DNA from: Caulobacter sp. Root655
Lineage (GTDB): Bacteria > Pseudomonadota > Alphaproteobacteria > Caulobacterales > Caulobacteraceae
Direction of reading: 5' to 3'
DNA: 64,000 nucleotides
Assembly: GCF_001427665.1 (NCBI RefSeq)
Contig: NZ_LMHC01000022.1
Location: 89,090 to 153,089 of the forward strand
Shown: piece by piece, positions 31,901-41,600 of the stretch
How positions within the stretch are numbered: position 1 is the stretch's first letter
Layout: each line of letters begins with the position of its first letter
Position numbers and translations under genes: made by a program
Notes under the pieces: model-generated
Databases searched by the model: none
The model's input: only the letters and a program-made list of their open reading frames with translations
What the model was told of the DNA's origin: nothing

Positions 31901-34687
31901 CGTGATGTCGCCGCCGGTGATCACATAGCCGTTGCTGGCGAACTGCAGGCCCGACGCGGTGACCGCGCCCAGGCCGTTGTCGACCGTCACCGTGCCCGGC
32001 GCGGCCATGAAGACCGCGAAGGAGCCATCGAAGTAGCCGGCGTTGAAGGTGCCGGTGATGTCGGTCCAGTTGTCGTTGCCGGCGTTGGCCTGCCACACGC
32101 CGTTACCGCCGTTGACCTGGCCATCCAGCTTCGGTCCCACCGCGCCGTCCCAGAAATTGACCGTCGCCCCGGCCGAATTGACCAGGTTCACCTGGCCCGC
32201 GACCGAGGTCTGGACGCCGACGACGCTGCCTGGCGGCATGGCGCCGATGGTCAGGCCGTTGTCCGTCAGCGCGCCGCTGTAGCTGATCACCCGGTAGACG
32301 CCGGCTCCGAAGCTGCCGCCGGCCGTCACCGTGGCGTCGATGGCGCCGTCCAGAGTCAGGTCGCCGTTCACCACGGTCAGGTCGTTGAGCGGCCCACCCG
32401 CGACGTTCGCCTGGCCGAACTCGTAGTCGAGCAGCGAGCCGGACGACAGGACCAAGTCTCCGTTGATGGTCAGCACGCCAGGGCTGTTGCCGGGCGCCAG
32501 GATCCCGCCGCCGGCCACGGTCACGTCGCCGCCGATCACGCCGGAGCCGCCCAGCCGCGCGCCGTTGAAGACGGTGGTCGGGCCGGTCGCGGCCGACTGG
32601 TCGCCATTGACGCGCAGCGTGCCGGCGGTGACGTCGGTCGCCCCCGCATAGCTGTTGCTTCCGGTCAGGATGGTGGTCCCGCCGCCGATCTGGCGCACGC
32701 CGCCCGTTCCCGAGATCAGGCCGGCGAAGGTCACCGCGTCCGAACGGTCGAAGGCCAGGCCCCCGTCGTCGACGACGTCGCCGACGATGGAGCCGCTGGT
32801 CCCGCCGTCGCCCAGCTGGAGCACGCCGGCGCTGATCGTCGTGCCGCCGGCATAGGTGTTGTCGGCGGTCAGGATGGCGGTCCCGCCGCCGATCTTGCGG
32901 ACGCCGCCCGTGCCCAGGACCCGGTTGGAGACGGTGGTGACGCCGGCCCGGTTCAGGATCAGCTCGGCGTTGTCGACGATATCGCCCAGCACCCCGCCCG
33001 CCGCGCCGCCGTCGCCCAGCTGCAGCGCGCCGGCGCTGATCACCGTGCCGCCGGAATACGTCTGGTCGGCCGTCAGCACCAGGGTTCCGCCGCCGGCCTT
33101 GACCAGCTGACCGGCCCCGAGGATCGCGCCGCCCAGCGTGAAGGTGGTTCCGGCGTCGGTCTCCAGCGTGCCCACGTGCGGCAGCACCACGGTGCGGGCG
33201 CTGGTGAAGCTGGCGGTCGTCCGCAGCGTGCCGGAGGTCAGGGCGATCCCGCCGCTGGCGTCGCCCATATTGGCGTCGCTCGACACCGCCAGCACGCCGG
33301 CGGTGATCGTGGTGAGGCCGGTATAGGTGTTGACGCCCGACAGGATCAGCGTGCCCCGCCCCGACTGGCTGACCGCGCCGCTGCCGCTGATCACCCCGCC
33401 ATAGGTCAGCGTGTCGGACCGGTTGAAGGCCAGGGAGCCGGCATTGGCCACGTCGCCGATGATGCTGCCGCTGGTCGCGCCGTCGCCGATCATCAGGACG
33501 CCCTGCTGGATATCCCAGTTGGTGGTCGCCGTGCCTTCGCCGACCAGCCTCCAGGCGCCGATCCCGACCTTCTGGAAGACGTTGAAGTTCCGGTACTGGC
33601 CCGTCGCGCCGACGGTCGAGACGTCGAACGTCGCGGTGGGCGCGCCGCCCAGGCGCAGGATGTCGGTGGTCCCGGCCGCGCTGGCCACGACATTGCCCTG
33701 GATCACCGATCCCGACTGGAGCTCCAGCGTCAGCTGGCCCGTGCCCATCTGCAGCGCCGTCGCCTGGCCGGCCCCGGCCCGCAGGGCGCCGCTGTTGATC
33801 AGCGTGACCGAGGCGCCGCCGTTGGCGGTGACCGCGACCGATCCATCTCCGCCTTCGATCGCGCCGGTATTGACGATCGGCTGGTTGGCGACGCGCACGA
33901 CAAGACCAACGTTGCTCGAGCTGCTCGAACCGGAGCCGCCTCGGATGACGCCGTTGTTGACCAGCGTGCTGGGCGCGCTGGCGCTGCCCAGATCGACGCC
34001 TACGCCCGAGAAGCCGCCCGGGCTGTTCGCCCCCTGAACCACCCCGTTGTTGACCAGCGTGCCGCCCGCGAAGACATGAACGCCCGCAACGGACGTGGTT
34101 CCGATATAGGTCATGCCGGCGGTGATCGTCCCATTGTTGACGAGCGTGGAATTGGCCCCCGTCACGGTGGCGCCACGACCACCCACGCCGCCGGCCTGAC
34201 CGCCGGCGCCGCCGGTGATCGTCGCGTTGTTGGTGACGACGGCGCCCAAGCTCACCTGCAGGCCGGCTCCACCCGTTACCGTGCTCGCGACGCCGCCGCT
34301 GATGCCGGTGAGCGCACCGACCAAGGTCAGGCTTCCGGTCGTGTAGGGTCCCGACGGCCTGAGCACTCCCGCGGTGTTCGTCCCGCTGCCGAACATGGTG
34401 TGACCCCGGGTGTCGATGGTGATCGGCTTGGTGATCAACGGCAGGGCGGTGCTCGTCACCACCATGTCGCCGGTCAGGACGATCGTCGGGTTGGGGTCGG
34501 CGTTGCCGTTCACCGTGTTGATCGCTGCGATCAGGTCCCCATAGGTGGTCACCGGATACTCGGCGGCCCGGGCGGGCGCGGCGTGCAGCAGGGCCAGGGT
34601 CAGCGCCGCCACCCCGGCGCCGGCGAGCAGTCCGCCCCGGCGGCCGGAACGTCGGGCGGTGTTCACGCGGGCGGCCTGGGCGTTCAT
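25991..34687 (-). CDS. Giant autotransporter with autotransporter-associated beta-strand repeats
   Basis: The protein has about 2898 residues. The start is ATG at 34685-34687, preceded by GAGGA with 8-nt spacing; a longer frame opens further upstream. The signal peptide (RSGRRGGLLAGAGVAALTLALLHAAPARA) leads into a very long Gly/Thr/Asn-rich passenger made of beta-strand repeats of the type LTGANTYTGGTTI and GSLTKLGVGALTL. Four large modules each contain an NFWD segment (around residues 845, 1280, 1805, 2192). The last 270 residues form the autotransporter barrel, starting near SGLWGRVQANRYR and ending with the outer-membrane signature phenylalanine. It is predicted to display the passenger on the cell surface (adhesin-like). 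No protease or lipase motif was seen. Confidence 0.92.
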   Translation of the reverse strand: MNAQAARVNTARRSGRRGGLLAGAGVAALTLALLHAAPARAAEYPVTTYGDLIAAINTVNGNADPNPTIVLTGDMVVTSTALPLITKPITIDTRGHTMFGSGTNTAGVLRPSGPYTTGSLTLVGALTGISGGVASTVTGGAGLQVSLGAVVTNNATITGGAGGQAGGVGGRGATVTGANSTLVNNGTITAGMTYIGTTSVAGVHVFAGGTLVNNGVVQGANSPGGFSGVGVDLGSASAPSTLVNNGVIRGGSGSSSSSNVGLVVRVANQPIVNTGAIEGGDGSVAVTANGGASVTLINSGALRAGAGQATALQMGTGQLTLELQSGSVIQGNVVASAAGTTDILRLGGAPTATFDVSTVGATGQYRNFNVFQKVGIGAWRLVGEGTATTNWDIQQGVLMIGDGATSGSIIGDVANAGSLAFNRSDTLTYGGVISGSGAVSQSGRGTLILSGVNTYTGLTTITAGVLAVSSDANMGDASGGIALTSGTLRTTASFTSARTVVLPHVGTLETDAGTTFTLGGAILGAGQLVKAGGGTLVLTADQTYSGGTVISAGALQLGDGGAAGGVLGDIVDNAELILNRAGVTTVSNRVLGTGGVRKIGGGTAILTADNTYAGGTTISAGVLQLGDGGTSGSIVGDVVDDGGLAFDRSDAVTFAGLISGTGGVRQIGGGTTILTGSNSYAGATDVTAGTLRVNGDQSAATGPTTVFNGARLGGSGVIGGDVTVAGGGILAPGNSPGVLTINGDLVLSSGSLLDYEFGQANVAGGPLNDLTVVNGDLTLDGAIDATVTAGGSFGAGVYRVISYSGALTDNGLTIGAMPPGSVVGVQTSVAGQVNLVNSAGATVNFWDGAVGPKLDGQVNGGNGVWQANAGNDNWTDITGTFNAGYFDGSFAVFMAAPGTVTVDNGLGAVTASGLQFASNGYVITGGDITLIGPQSIVRVGDGTAAGAGMTATIGSALTGASQLVKTDLGTLVLTGANSYAGGTRIDTGTLQIGDGGATGGVTGDIIDNAALVVSRSGAIALDGVISGSGSLTKLGVGALTLTGANTYTGGTTITGGALQIGNGGTTGGVAGDIVDNGALRFNRSDTLTLGGAISGSGSVSQAGPGTTILTGANNYAGATDVTSGTLLINGDQSGATALTSVASGATLGGVGTIGGNVTVADGGTLAAGDTGVGTLTINGDLTLGGASRIAFEFGQAGVVGGAFNDLVNVGGALTLDGTIDVTQSAGGSYGAGVYRVLNYAGALTNNGLTIGALPPGATAFVQTSVAGQVNLVDVGGLNLNFWDGVAGPKFNGVVNGGSGVWQAHGGNDNWTDLNGAVNAGYSDGAVAIFSGAPGTVTVSNTLGAVTASGMQFASNGYVITGEAVALAGPQASIRVGDGSAAGAGYTATIASALTGASQVVKTDLGTLALTGDNTYTGGTRIEGGVLRIGNGGATGSIIGDIVDNAALVVNRSGALTLNGVISGSGSLTKLGDGELTLTGLNSYVGGTTISGGAISISLDDHLGAATGGVTLSGGTLRTTTFSVTSDRAVNLAGAGTFLTDSALVLRGAVSGVGPLIKDGAEALFLTADNGYTGGTTINAGMLQLGNGGVTGSVTGDVVNNGRLAFNRSNTLSLGGVISGSGSVNQAGLGTTILTSANSYAGVTDVTSGMLLINGDQSGATALTSVASGATLGGVGTIGGNVTVADGGALAPGAGGAGALRINGDLSLAADSKLAYDFGAANAAGSPLNDVVNIGGDLTLDGTVDVAITPGGAFDIGLYRIANYGGVLTNNGLAIGTTPTGADVFVQTSVAGQVNLVNTGSAVLNFWDSGPASNKFNNAVDGGGGAWLAATGDSWTDATGAVNAPYENGGFAIFTGTGGTVSIDNSLGAVTASGLQFASNGYRFIGGALTLTGPQSTIRVGDGTVGGSAYTATIDARIAGAAQLVKTDLGTLVLAGANSFTGGVAINGGTLRIASDANLGAAAGGLSFNGGTLNTTADVSSARAVNLLGQAVFSTDAGTTLTLTGGIAGAGSLDKAGAGTLVLAGAGSYTGGATIGQGTLLVNGDHGAATGLMTVGGGATLGGVGAIGGDVSLNGTLAPGAGGVGTLTINGDLAIGSAAILAYEFGQANFAGGALNDLVNVGGDLTLDGTINVTVPASGAFGAGVYRVINYGGALTDNGLTLGALPAGGAVTVQTSIAGQVNLVNASGLALNFWDGAAGPRNNGAINGGGGVWQASGGDNWTDTGGAVNAAYSNGAFAVFGGASGTVTVDNGLGQVSAAGLQFATGGYTITGGAIALTGSQATIRVGDGSTAGAGYTATINAALSGASQLAKTDAGTLVLGGTNSYAGGTLINGGVLQISSDANLGAAAGTVTFDGGTLATSASLSSARGFAVAGAGAISTASGTTLTLTGALSGGGTLTKTGGGALLLVGNGGAHVGATIVGTGTLTVDGVLGGATTVAAGGRLEGVGRVGSVVNIGVVAPGGEALGTLTLTGGYAGNGGTLEIATALGGDASPTDRLVVNGDTSGATEVVLTNRNGLGAQTVEGVKIIDVAGASNGAFTLRGDYQFQGSPAVIAGAYGYRLYKGGVATPADGDWYLRSALLVGGGPQVPLYQPGVPVYETYGQTMLALNALGTMQQRIGERQWGTTQDGQRSGLWGRVQANRYRPNATVSTSLADLDLDSWNLEFGADHVLSEREDATLVLGVLAGLGEAEAEIGSVFGDGSIKTKDYSAGATLSWYGPRGFYVDGQVRATWFDSDLRSTVLGALTDGNDGHGQAYSVELGKRSPIDAKLSFTPQVQVIYSTVGFDRFADPNDAEVSSGRGESLKSRWGLAINRQDANSHLYAVGNLSYEWLDGTVSNVSATPVTRANDRLWGELGVGGTLTVGSLRLYTEASADTAINDFGHSYSLKGTVGLRLAF
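27900..32360 (-). repeat. Four large in-frame repeat modules inside the autotransporter
   Basis: Related blocks recur around 32145, 30838, 29266 and 28105 (spacing about 1307, 1572 and 1161 bp). Each contains NFWD, then a WxDxxGxxNAxY stretch, a TVTVDNGLGAVTASGLQFASNGY-like strand set, a RVGDGTAAGAGYTATI segment and LVKTDLGTLVL. The DNA is also alike, so the modules arose by recent duplication and may differ in number among strains. Confidence 0.8.
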
Positions 34688-35250
34688 GGGCGGCGTCCTC
34701 GACAAGCTGTCCATCACGCGCCGCGCCTCGGAACCGAGGCGTGCGTCAGGACGGAAATGGGGGAAATTCGGAAGGCGATGGGGGAAGGCGGCGAGGAGGC
34801 GCGGCGCCCGGCCAGTCGCGAGCGCGCGGCTGAAAAGCGGGTCCTCACGCAACCTCCTGCCCCAACGGCAACCAACTCGCGCGAAGGTGTCCGCGAGGCG
34901 TTAAGGGAAGGTTACGGAGACAGTAAGCCCGACGGAATTCGCGAGTTTTTTACAATTGATCGACGCGGAAATGCGCACGGAGACTACAAGCTGCAAGCAA
35001 CGTTGAGATTTACTATAAATTTCCAAGCTTTGGCTTTCATCCGCGCTGAAAATATCGCGGATAGCGCCGCATGCCGCCAAAGGGCATATCCGCCTTGAGC
35101 CTGCTTGAGCCCGCCTCGCGCCATCCACGTCAAAACGGCCGAGGCGATCGGGCAGTCGCGGACATCGCGGCGCGGCCAGAAACAGGACATTCCGGCAAAG
35201 ATTCTCAGTCCCGGCTCAGGCCGGATTACGCGCCCTGGCCACCGACCTAC
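34688..35250. other. Upstream region of the autotransporter, AT-richer
   Basis: This gap holds the autotransporter leader and promoter region. Positions 34930-35060 are clearly less GC-rich than the flanks (ACTATAAATTTCC, GAGTTTTTTACAATTG). No gene is convincing here; short frames on both strands lack family features. Confidence 0.5.
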
Positions 35251-35376
35251 CGGGCGAACACAATGGGGAGCATGCTCGCTAGCCTGGTGCTCGGCGACGC
35301 GAAAGCCGAGCGTCGGAAGATCGATGCCGGCGAACATCGCCTCGCCCTGTCCGAGCACGACCGGCGACCAACTAGA
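35251..35376 (-). pseudogene. Remnant of a dihydrofolate-reductase-family (RibD C-terminal-like) gene
   Basis: On the minus strand the segment SPVVLGQGEAMFAGIDLP (about 35372 to 35319) followed by TLGFRVAEHQASEHAPHCV matches the C-terminal signature of YwjB/YyaP-type dihydrofolate-reductase-family proteins (hlaisPVlLGsGE.LF.GiDLp.lGy...). Upstream codons in this frame soon become random, and a catalytic N-terminal domain is absent, so only a fragment survives. Confidence 0.5.
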
Positions 35377-35453
35377 CCAAGCCCTTCAAAGTCGCCGACC
35401 CCTTGGTCAAAGCCCGGAAGCGGCAGGCCGCCAAACGGCCGCCGCAATCACAA

Positions 35454-35828
35454 TCACTTTTGCATCACCGACCATAGCTTCCTGCGCTCCCACGCCTCAT
35501 GGAGATGGTCGTACTCACGGCAAAACGCCTCCAAATCATCGCCCACGTTCAGCCTGTAAAGGAAAACCGCCCTGGCTATAATATGGCGCAAAGCCTCAAT
35601 CCTCGTAAACACTTCAAGATTTTCGGAAAATTCAACGCCACTCAAATCCTGCAATACGTTCCTTAATTTCAGACGAACGTATTCAATACATGGCTCTGAA
35701 AAAAGAGTCCCAATTTCGGATTCATCTTCTCTTTTTTCTACGTAAAACTCGATATCGGCCCCGGATGAATTCGCCTCAACGAATTTCACCGCGCGGCAGA
35801 ACATTTTATCCAATATTTCTTCGCACAT
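35454..35828 (-). CDS. Candidate immunity protein for the Rhs tip, hypothetical
   Basis: The 124-residue acidic protein (MCEEILDKMFCRAVKFVEANSS...) has no recognised domain. Its ATG is 3 bp after the stop of the secreted Rhs-repeat protein, on the same strand, which is where immunity genes of polymorphic toxins lie. Its DNA is markedly AT-rich: I counted 46 G/C in the 120 bases 35641-35760, about 38%, against roughly two thirds in most of the window. This fits a transferred toxin-tip/immunity cassette. No direct evidence of immunity function is visible. Confidence 0.6.
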   Translation of the reverse strand: MCEEILDKMFCRAVKFVEANSSGADIEFYVEKREDESEIGTLFSEPCIEYVRLKLRNVLQDLSGVEFSENLEVFTRIEALRHIIARAVFLYRLNVGDDLEAFCREYDHLHEAWERRKLWSVMQK

Positions 35829-35831
35829 AAT

Positions 35832-38600
35832 TCACGGCTTTATTGGCTGTAGATGGGATATTACTCCGGTCCACTTGTTATATATCAATTCCCAATGACC
35901 ATTTGAATACTTCTCAAAACCCCAGAAACCGCTCGGATCGGGGATTTTGGTTTTGTAAGTCGACAATACTTCTCTCGCCACGAGCGCGGGTGTGGGCCGG
36001 CCTTCGCTTAGGAGCTTTGCGTAGTAGTACTTCGATATTCTGAAGCCCGAACCTTCGATTTGCATATAGCTGGCGCTGCGGGAAAGCCTGTACGCAGACC
36101 AAGCCGCCTTAGCCTCGCCCGCCCCCCAAAACAATGAGGCGGTGTCGTGTATCTTTATAAGGCCATTTTCCCATGTCTCGGTGATGCCGCGCAGGCCGGC
36201 GTCCGTGGCCGCGGCGCCGAATTGATGCATCTCATCGTCGCCGCCTCGCCCCAGGTTCGAGTACAGGTTCGACACGTTGCTCGCCGACTCTCTCGCACCA
36301 AAATTGATGTCACCACCGATCCCACCACTGGGCGACCCGCCACCCGCGGCCATGTTCGAAGCCTGGGGATTGGTGCTTGTGCAGCGACTACCCGCTGGAC
36401 ATTTGTTGTTAAGCACGCCGAATGTGCCCGTCGGGTCCGTGCCATTGACCGGATCATCGCCCACATAGGCGTACATATTCAGGCCATCGCCGTAGCCGAT
36501 GGGGTCGGTTTGGAGAAACCAACCTCGCACCGGATCATAGACCCGGACCTTGTAGTGGTAGAGCTTCAGCTCCGGCAGGGCGATCTGCCCTGTATAACGG
36601 AAGCGCGAGCCCGCCGCCCAGTTGTCGCCCGGCTCGCCATAGGGACCGTAGGTGTAGGTCGCCTGGGAGACGCCGGCGGCGTCCGACCAGGCGACGATCG
36701 AGCCCTGACGGTCGGCGTGCAGATAGCGGGCGTCGGTCAGGCCCGCGCCCTCGAACCAGACCAACGGCACGTCCGCGCCGACCCCGTGCAGGTAGCGGCG
36801 AAGAGGCGTGGTTCCCGAGCCGCTGAATTCGGCGGTCAACTTGTCGCCGTCGTAGAGGAACTGGGTGACCAGGCCGTTGACGCTGGTCTCGCGCAGCCGA
36901 CCGAGCGGGTCGTAGGACAGGGTGGCGCTTGCGGGACCGGTCACCGTCGTCAGGCGGTTCTCGCCATCATAGGTGAAGGTACGGCCGCTTTCCTTGATCA
37001 GGTTCTGGTTGAGATCGTAGCCGCTGACCGCGACGATCCCCGCGTCGCGATTGAGGCCGTCGGCCGTGGCCGCCAGGCTGTTGCTGACGCCGGTCCACAG
37101 GTAGAGGTCGTTGCCCAGGGCCTCGCTGACCAGCTGGCTGGCAGGATTGTAGCCCAGCACGTCGCTCTGGTTCTTGCCCGTTCCGGCGAAGGTCAGGCTC
37201 CAGCTGGTCGGGCGGCTATTGCTGTCGTAGCCGAAGTGGTCCTTGGCGTTGCTGACGCGGTTGAGGTCGCTGCGCCGGCCCAGGTCGTCATGGATATAGG
37301 TCATGGACGCCGCCAGCGTATCGCTCGCGCCGCCCGTCCACCCCGCCACCGTCTTGGGCTGGCCGGCCGCATCATAGGCATAGGCGGCGTAGGCGCCGTC
37401 GGGCCAGGTGACCTTGGTGCGGTGGCCGGCCGCGTCGTACTGGAACTGCAATTCGCGGCCATAGCTCGCCTCGGAGGTCAAGCGACCCGCGGTGTCATAG
37501 CCATAGGCGACCCCCGGACCGCCGACCCCGAACGTCACGGCGGCGGGCTTGCCGATCAGGTCGTAGGTGTAGTTGACCGCGGCGATGTTGGCGCCGCTCT
37601 TGAGCGTCATCTGGTTGAGGGCGTCGTAGGTGTAGCTCTGCCCCCCGTTGTCGCGCTTACGCCGCCAGACCTTGTTGCCGCTGGCGTCGTAGCCGTATTC
37701 CTCGAAGTCGCCGGTCGTGGCGACCTGGGCGTCGACCAGGGTCGCGCGGCAGGCCAGATAGTCCTGGTTTGGCGGGGCCGGCGGACCGTTGGAGGTCTGG
37801 GCCCCGACCGCGGTCGACGGGAACTCCTGGCGACAAAGCCGGTCGAAGCCGTCATAGCGCAAGGCGGTACGGTTGTGGCGCGCGTCCTCGATCGTCGCCG
37901 GCTTGCCGTTGAGCGTATAGGTATAGGTCGCGTGTTCGCTCTCGTCCTCGGAAGCGAAACCGGCCGAAATCTTGACGCCTAGCGCCTGGACCACCTTCGT
38001 GACCTGACCGGCGGGATCGTAGAACGTCCTGGTAATACGGTCGGGGTTCTGGCTCACGGGCGGCGCGGCGCAGGCGTCGGGCGTGTCCGTGGCCGCATAG
38101 AGACTGGCGAATTGCGAGGCATCCATCCGAACCCGCGAACAGATCGGACGATCATCGGCGTCATAGCCGGTCTGGGTCAGGGTCGGCGCGGTTCCTGCCG
38201 CATAGACCTGGGTCTTGTTGCCGACCGCGTCGTAACGCACCTGGGCGCTCTGCTCGGCCGTCCAATCGGTGACAGAGACCACGCCCGTGGCCGACACCGC
38301 CACCGAAGTCACCGTCCCCACGTCCGTCTGGATCAGCTGACCATTGGCGTTATAGGTGTATTTCTCGGCCCGCCGCTTGGCCGAGGCCGTACCGTCAGGA
38401 CGTGGGCTCGACCCGTCCGGGTCAGGACCGATCTTCATCGTCAGGCGGCGGTGGAAATCCCACTGGTAGTAGGTGGTATAGTCGCTCGCCGTCTGGGCCC
38501 GGGCCGGTGCGATCACACCCAGCGCCATCACGGCCGCCAGCAGCAGCGCCGCGACGCTCCAAACCCTGCCCGCCGCGGGACAGGCGATCAGGCGGCTCAT
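35832..38600 (-). CDS. Secreted Rhs/YD-repeat protein with variable C-terminal tip
   Basis: The protein has 922 residues. The signal peptide ([24 protein letters not shown]) is unusual for Rhs toxins of the T6SS type and points to Sec export. YD-type repeats ([42 protein letters not shown]) run to the Rhs core end [19 protein letters not shown] near residue 725. The C-terminal 200 residues form a non-repeat tip ending [22 protein letters not shown], in less GC-rich DNA; I do not recognise its family. It overlaps the upstream large gene by 4 bp and is followed by a small candidate immunity gene. Toxin activity is inferred from architecture. Confidence 0.75.
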   Translation of the reverse strand: MSRLIACPAAGRVWSVAALLLAAVMALGVIAPARAQTASDYTTYYQWDFHRRLTMKIGPDPDGSSPRPDGTASAKRRAEKYTYNANGQLIQTDVGTVTSVAVSATGVVSVTDWTAEQSAQVRYDAVGNKTQVYAAGTAPTLTQTGYDADDRPICSRVRMDASQFASLYAATDTPDACAAPPVSQNPDRITRTFYDPAGQVTKVVQALGVKISAGFASEDESEHATYTYTLNGKPATIEDARHNRTALRYDGFDRLCRQEFPSTAVGAQTSNGPPAPPNQDYLACRATLVDAQVATTGDFEEYGYDASGNKVWRRKRDNGGQSYTYDALNQMTLKSGANIAAVNYTYDLIGKPAAVTFGVGGPGVAYGYDTAGRLTSEASYGRELQFQYDAAGHRTKVTWPDGAYAAYAYDAAGQPKTVAGWTGGASDTLAASMTYIHDDLGRRSDLNRVSNAKDHFGYDSNSRPTSWSLTFAGTGKNQSDVLGYNPASQLVSEALGNDLYLWTGVSNSLAATADGLNRDAGIVAVSGYDLNQNLIKESGRTFTYDGENRLTTVTGPASATLSYDPLGRLRETSVNGLVTQFLYDGDKLTAEFSGSGTTPLRRYLHGVGADVPLVWFEGAGLTDARYLHADRQGSIVAWSDAAGVSQATYTYGPYGEPGDNWAAGSRFRYTGQIALPELKLYHYKVRVYDPVRGWFLQTDPIGYGDGLNMYAYVGDDPVNGTDPTGTFGVLNNKCPAGSRCTSTNPQASNMAAGGGSPSGGIGGDINFGARESASNVSNLYSNLGRGGDDEMHQFGAAATDAGLRGITETWENGLIKIHDTASLFWGAGEAKAAWSAYRLSRSASYMQIEGSGFRISKYYYAKLLSEGRPTPALVAREVLSTYKTKIPDPSGFWGFEKYSNGHWELIYNKWTGVISHLQPIKP

Positions 38601-41600
38601 TGACAGACTCCCGCGCGCGGATCGGTGGTCCCGATAAGGTTGCCGACCACATCGAACTTGAAGCAGGTGCGCAGGTTGAGGTGGCCGGGGTCCACCGTCG
38701 CCGACTTCCAGGTGAAGTGGTTGGTGGTGTCATAGTCATAGGTGGTCACCAGGGTTTGACTTGCGCCGATCCTGTCGGTCTTGCCGCTCAACAGCATGAA
38801 GGCGACGCCGTCTGTTCCGGTGAAGCTCTGGTAGGCGTAGTCCGTACGCGGCGCCCCGCCATTGGCGTCGAGCGGAGGTTCGATCCAAGACAGAGTGCCG
38901 GACGCGTCCCACTCCAGCTTGGTCGCGGCGTTTTTGGCGTCGACTTCGCGGATCGGCTTGTTGCAGACCAGTATGTTGACGCAGAGCCGCACGGTCTCCT
39001 CCTCGCCGTAGACCGTGCGCGTGACGATATCGGCCAGCCCGCTGCCGGGCTTCGGGTGCGAGGTGGTCGACACCAGGTTGGAGCGGACGTCATACGTCCA
39101 CGCGGTGGAGTCCTTTTCCGGACGCACCTCAAGCGACTTGCGGTTCAGACCGTCATAGACCCAGCGCGTCGTACGATTGAGCGGGTCGATCGCTTCGATC
39201 GGCGCGCTCGCCGCGTTGAAGCGCGTTGTGCTGGTGGCGCCCGAAGCGTCCAGAATGTCGACGGTTTTGAAGGCGTCAGCGGGCGAAACCGTCGCGAGAT
39301 AGTAGCGGACCGCATGCTGGTTGGCGTCGGTGATCGACGCGACGTGGTAGAGATCATCGTAGACAACCGTCTCGAAGGGCGTCGCCGTGTTCAAGGGCGA
39401 GTACCATCGCCGCAGACGATAGGTCGGCCGAACGGCCCCGGCCGGGTCGGGCGAGTCCGCGCCGGGCGCATAGCTGTAGCGGGTGACGCCCTCGGCCGCG
39501 GTCACGGTCAGGTTGTTGCAGGTGAGGTAGCGCTCCGTCGCCTGGCCGCCACCATTGTTGGCGTAGAGCGGCGGACAGTCCGTCAGGGCATAGCTCACGG
39601 TCCGTCCGTTCTCATCCGTCACGCCAGTGATGTGCTGACCCAGTGACGAGTACTGACTGGGGTATGAGAATGTGAGCGATCGACCTGTGGAGTTGGCTAC
39701 CTTCGTCAGCAGGAACGTCTTTCCGATGTAGGTGCTGCTTGGTTCCTCCAACCATGTGTTATCGCTAATCTCACGATAGGTGACGCAATTTCCCTGGTAG
39801 GTGAACGTGACCTTTACCCCGCCAACAAACACCCAGTCGTCGGGCAGGAAGTTCGCGCTTTGGGTTGATGCGCAGTTGGCGGCGCCATCGCCGATGTAAA
39901 CGTCGCCATGCGTGGGGTTGAAGCGAAGGCGATTGCCGCTGGCGTCGACGTATTCGAACTTTGAAGTGCTGTAACTCTTGATGATGTCGTTCTGGATGCC
40001 GACGCCGTTAACGATCACGATCCGGTCAGCCTGGCCCGGAGCGGCGTTGTAGGTCTTGTCGGGGAGTAGGTGAAAGGATTTGCTTTCCGGGCCGACCCGC
40101 ACGGTGATCGCGTTACGCATGAAGCGGGCGCCTAGCCAGTGGTTGGCTAGGATGTCGGCCATCCGCACCTGGAAGCCGGTGGACCGATTCAGCTCGACGA
40201 GGGCGTAGAGCGTACTGATCGCGGCGCTCGCATCGAGACCGCCGCTCTTGCCCAACAGCCCCATGGCGTCGTTGCCGACTCGCGCGGAGATCGCGAAATT
40301 GTAGGTCCAGCCGCCGCCGATACGCCCTCCCACGTCCGCGTCAGGACCGTCGTAGGTATAGTCGTAGGTCGGCGCGACGCCCTTTGTGCCCATGGTCTTG
40401 GGCGGCACCGGCTGATAGTTGACCGAGCGCTCATAGAGTTCGTTGGTTTCGCTGGTCTCCGCGCCGGACACATAGGTTCGCTGCATCGCCAGCGCAAAAG
40501 GAAAACCGCCCACGCCGGTGACCAGATCGGCCGGCGGGCTCATCTTCAGGTCGCCGCTGGCCAAGTCGACTGACGCGTAGCTCTTGGCGGCCAGAGCGGC
40601 CGCGGTCTGCTTGATCAGATCCTGCGCTTCCTTGGCCGGGTCGCGACGCAAGGCGTCCGCCCCCCCTTTGTAGGTCATGTTGAACAGGTAGGACACGCCG
40701 CCACTGGCGTCCTGGCCGACGCTCGCGCCCGGCCCCGCCGGCATGTAGCTGCCGTTGAGGGTCGGCAAAGCCGTGTACTGCGGGACGATGAACCGCGTGC
40801 CAGAAGATGCCGCGCCACTGAGGATCGAAACATATTCGGCAGGTATGTTTTTCAGCGCGTAGGGGCCGGTCGAATAGATATATGGCCCCTTCAGGGTCGG
40901 GGCGAACGACGCCATCGACGCCGCCGGCACATCGTAGAAGGTCGCCCCGTTGCGGTTGGCCAGAAAGAAGGCCGACGCCGTGCTGCCCGCATGATTGGTG
41001 TCGGCGGTCTGCTGCAGGACGGAGCCTTCCTGCATCGCGCTTAGCGACGCCAGGGCGGCGAACGTGGCGGTCTCGGCCGATACGTCGCTCTTTTGACTCT
41101 CGATCGACCAACTGCTGACCTCGTTGAACACCTTGTAGATGGTCGTGCCGGAGTTCAGCACGTTGTTGACCTGAATGCCCAGGCTGTGGTGCTGGGTGAT
41201 CGAGACACCGGCCACGCGGGCCAGCATTCGGCGCGCAAGCGCCTGCTGGATGACCAACTGCGCCGCGCTCGAAAGAGCGGAGTCGGCGCGACAGGAGTCC
41301 AGGACGTCTGTCGTATTGCCCCCCTTGTGTCGCAGATTAGCTCGACAGTCGCCGGCGGGCGCGCCGGAAGATCCAACAAACGGACTGGGATTGGCCTTCT
41401 GCAGCGCGGAATAGTAGCTGGCCGCGCTTGGCATGGTGTCTCCCCATGACGCCATGATCAAAATGGGCCCGCTATGAGAAGCAATGGGGTCGACCCAGGG
41501 TCCGTAGCCATAGTCGAGCGACGCCGTTTCGGTGCGGTGGCCCGGGGTGGACGAGACGTAGGGGTGCGTGGCCGTCAGGGTGACGGTCTTTGCCGGCGCG

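Noticed and set aside
25991..34687. Repeated short units that at first look like a CRISPR array
   Set aside because: Units are coding, in frame, of unequal length, and encode beta-strand repeats; no constant repeat-spacer pattern.
31886..35098. Second long plus-strand open frame over the autotransporter start
   Set aside because: Same reason; composition is that of an antisense frame in high-GC DNA and there is no start signal.
36147..37982. 611-codon plus-strand frame over the Rhs gene
   Set aside because: Antisense shadow of YD repeats, with no recognised features.
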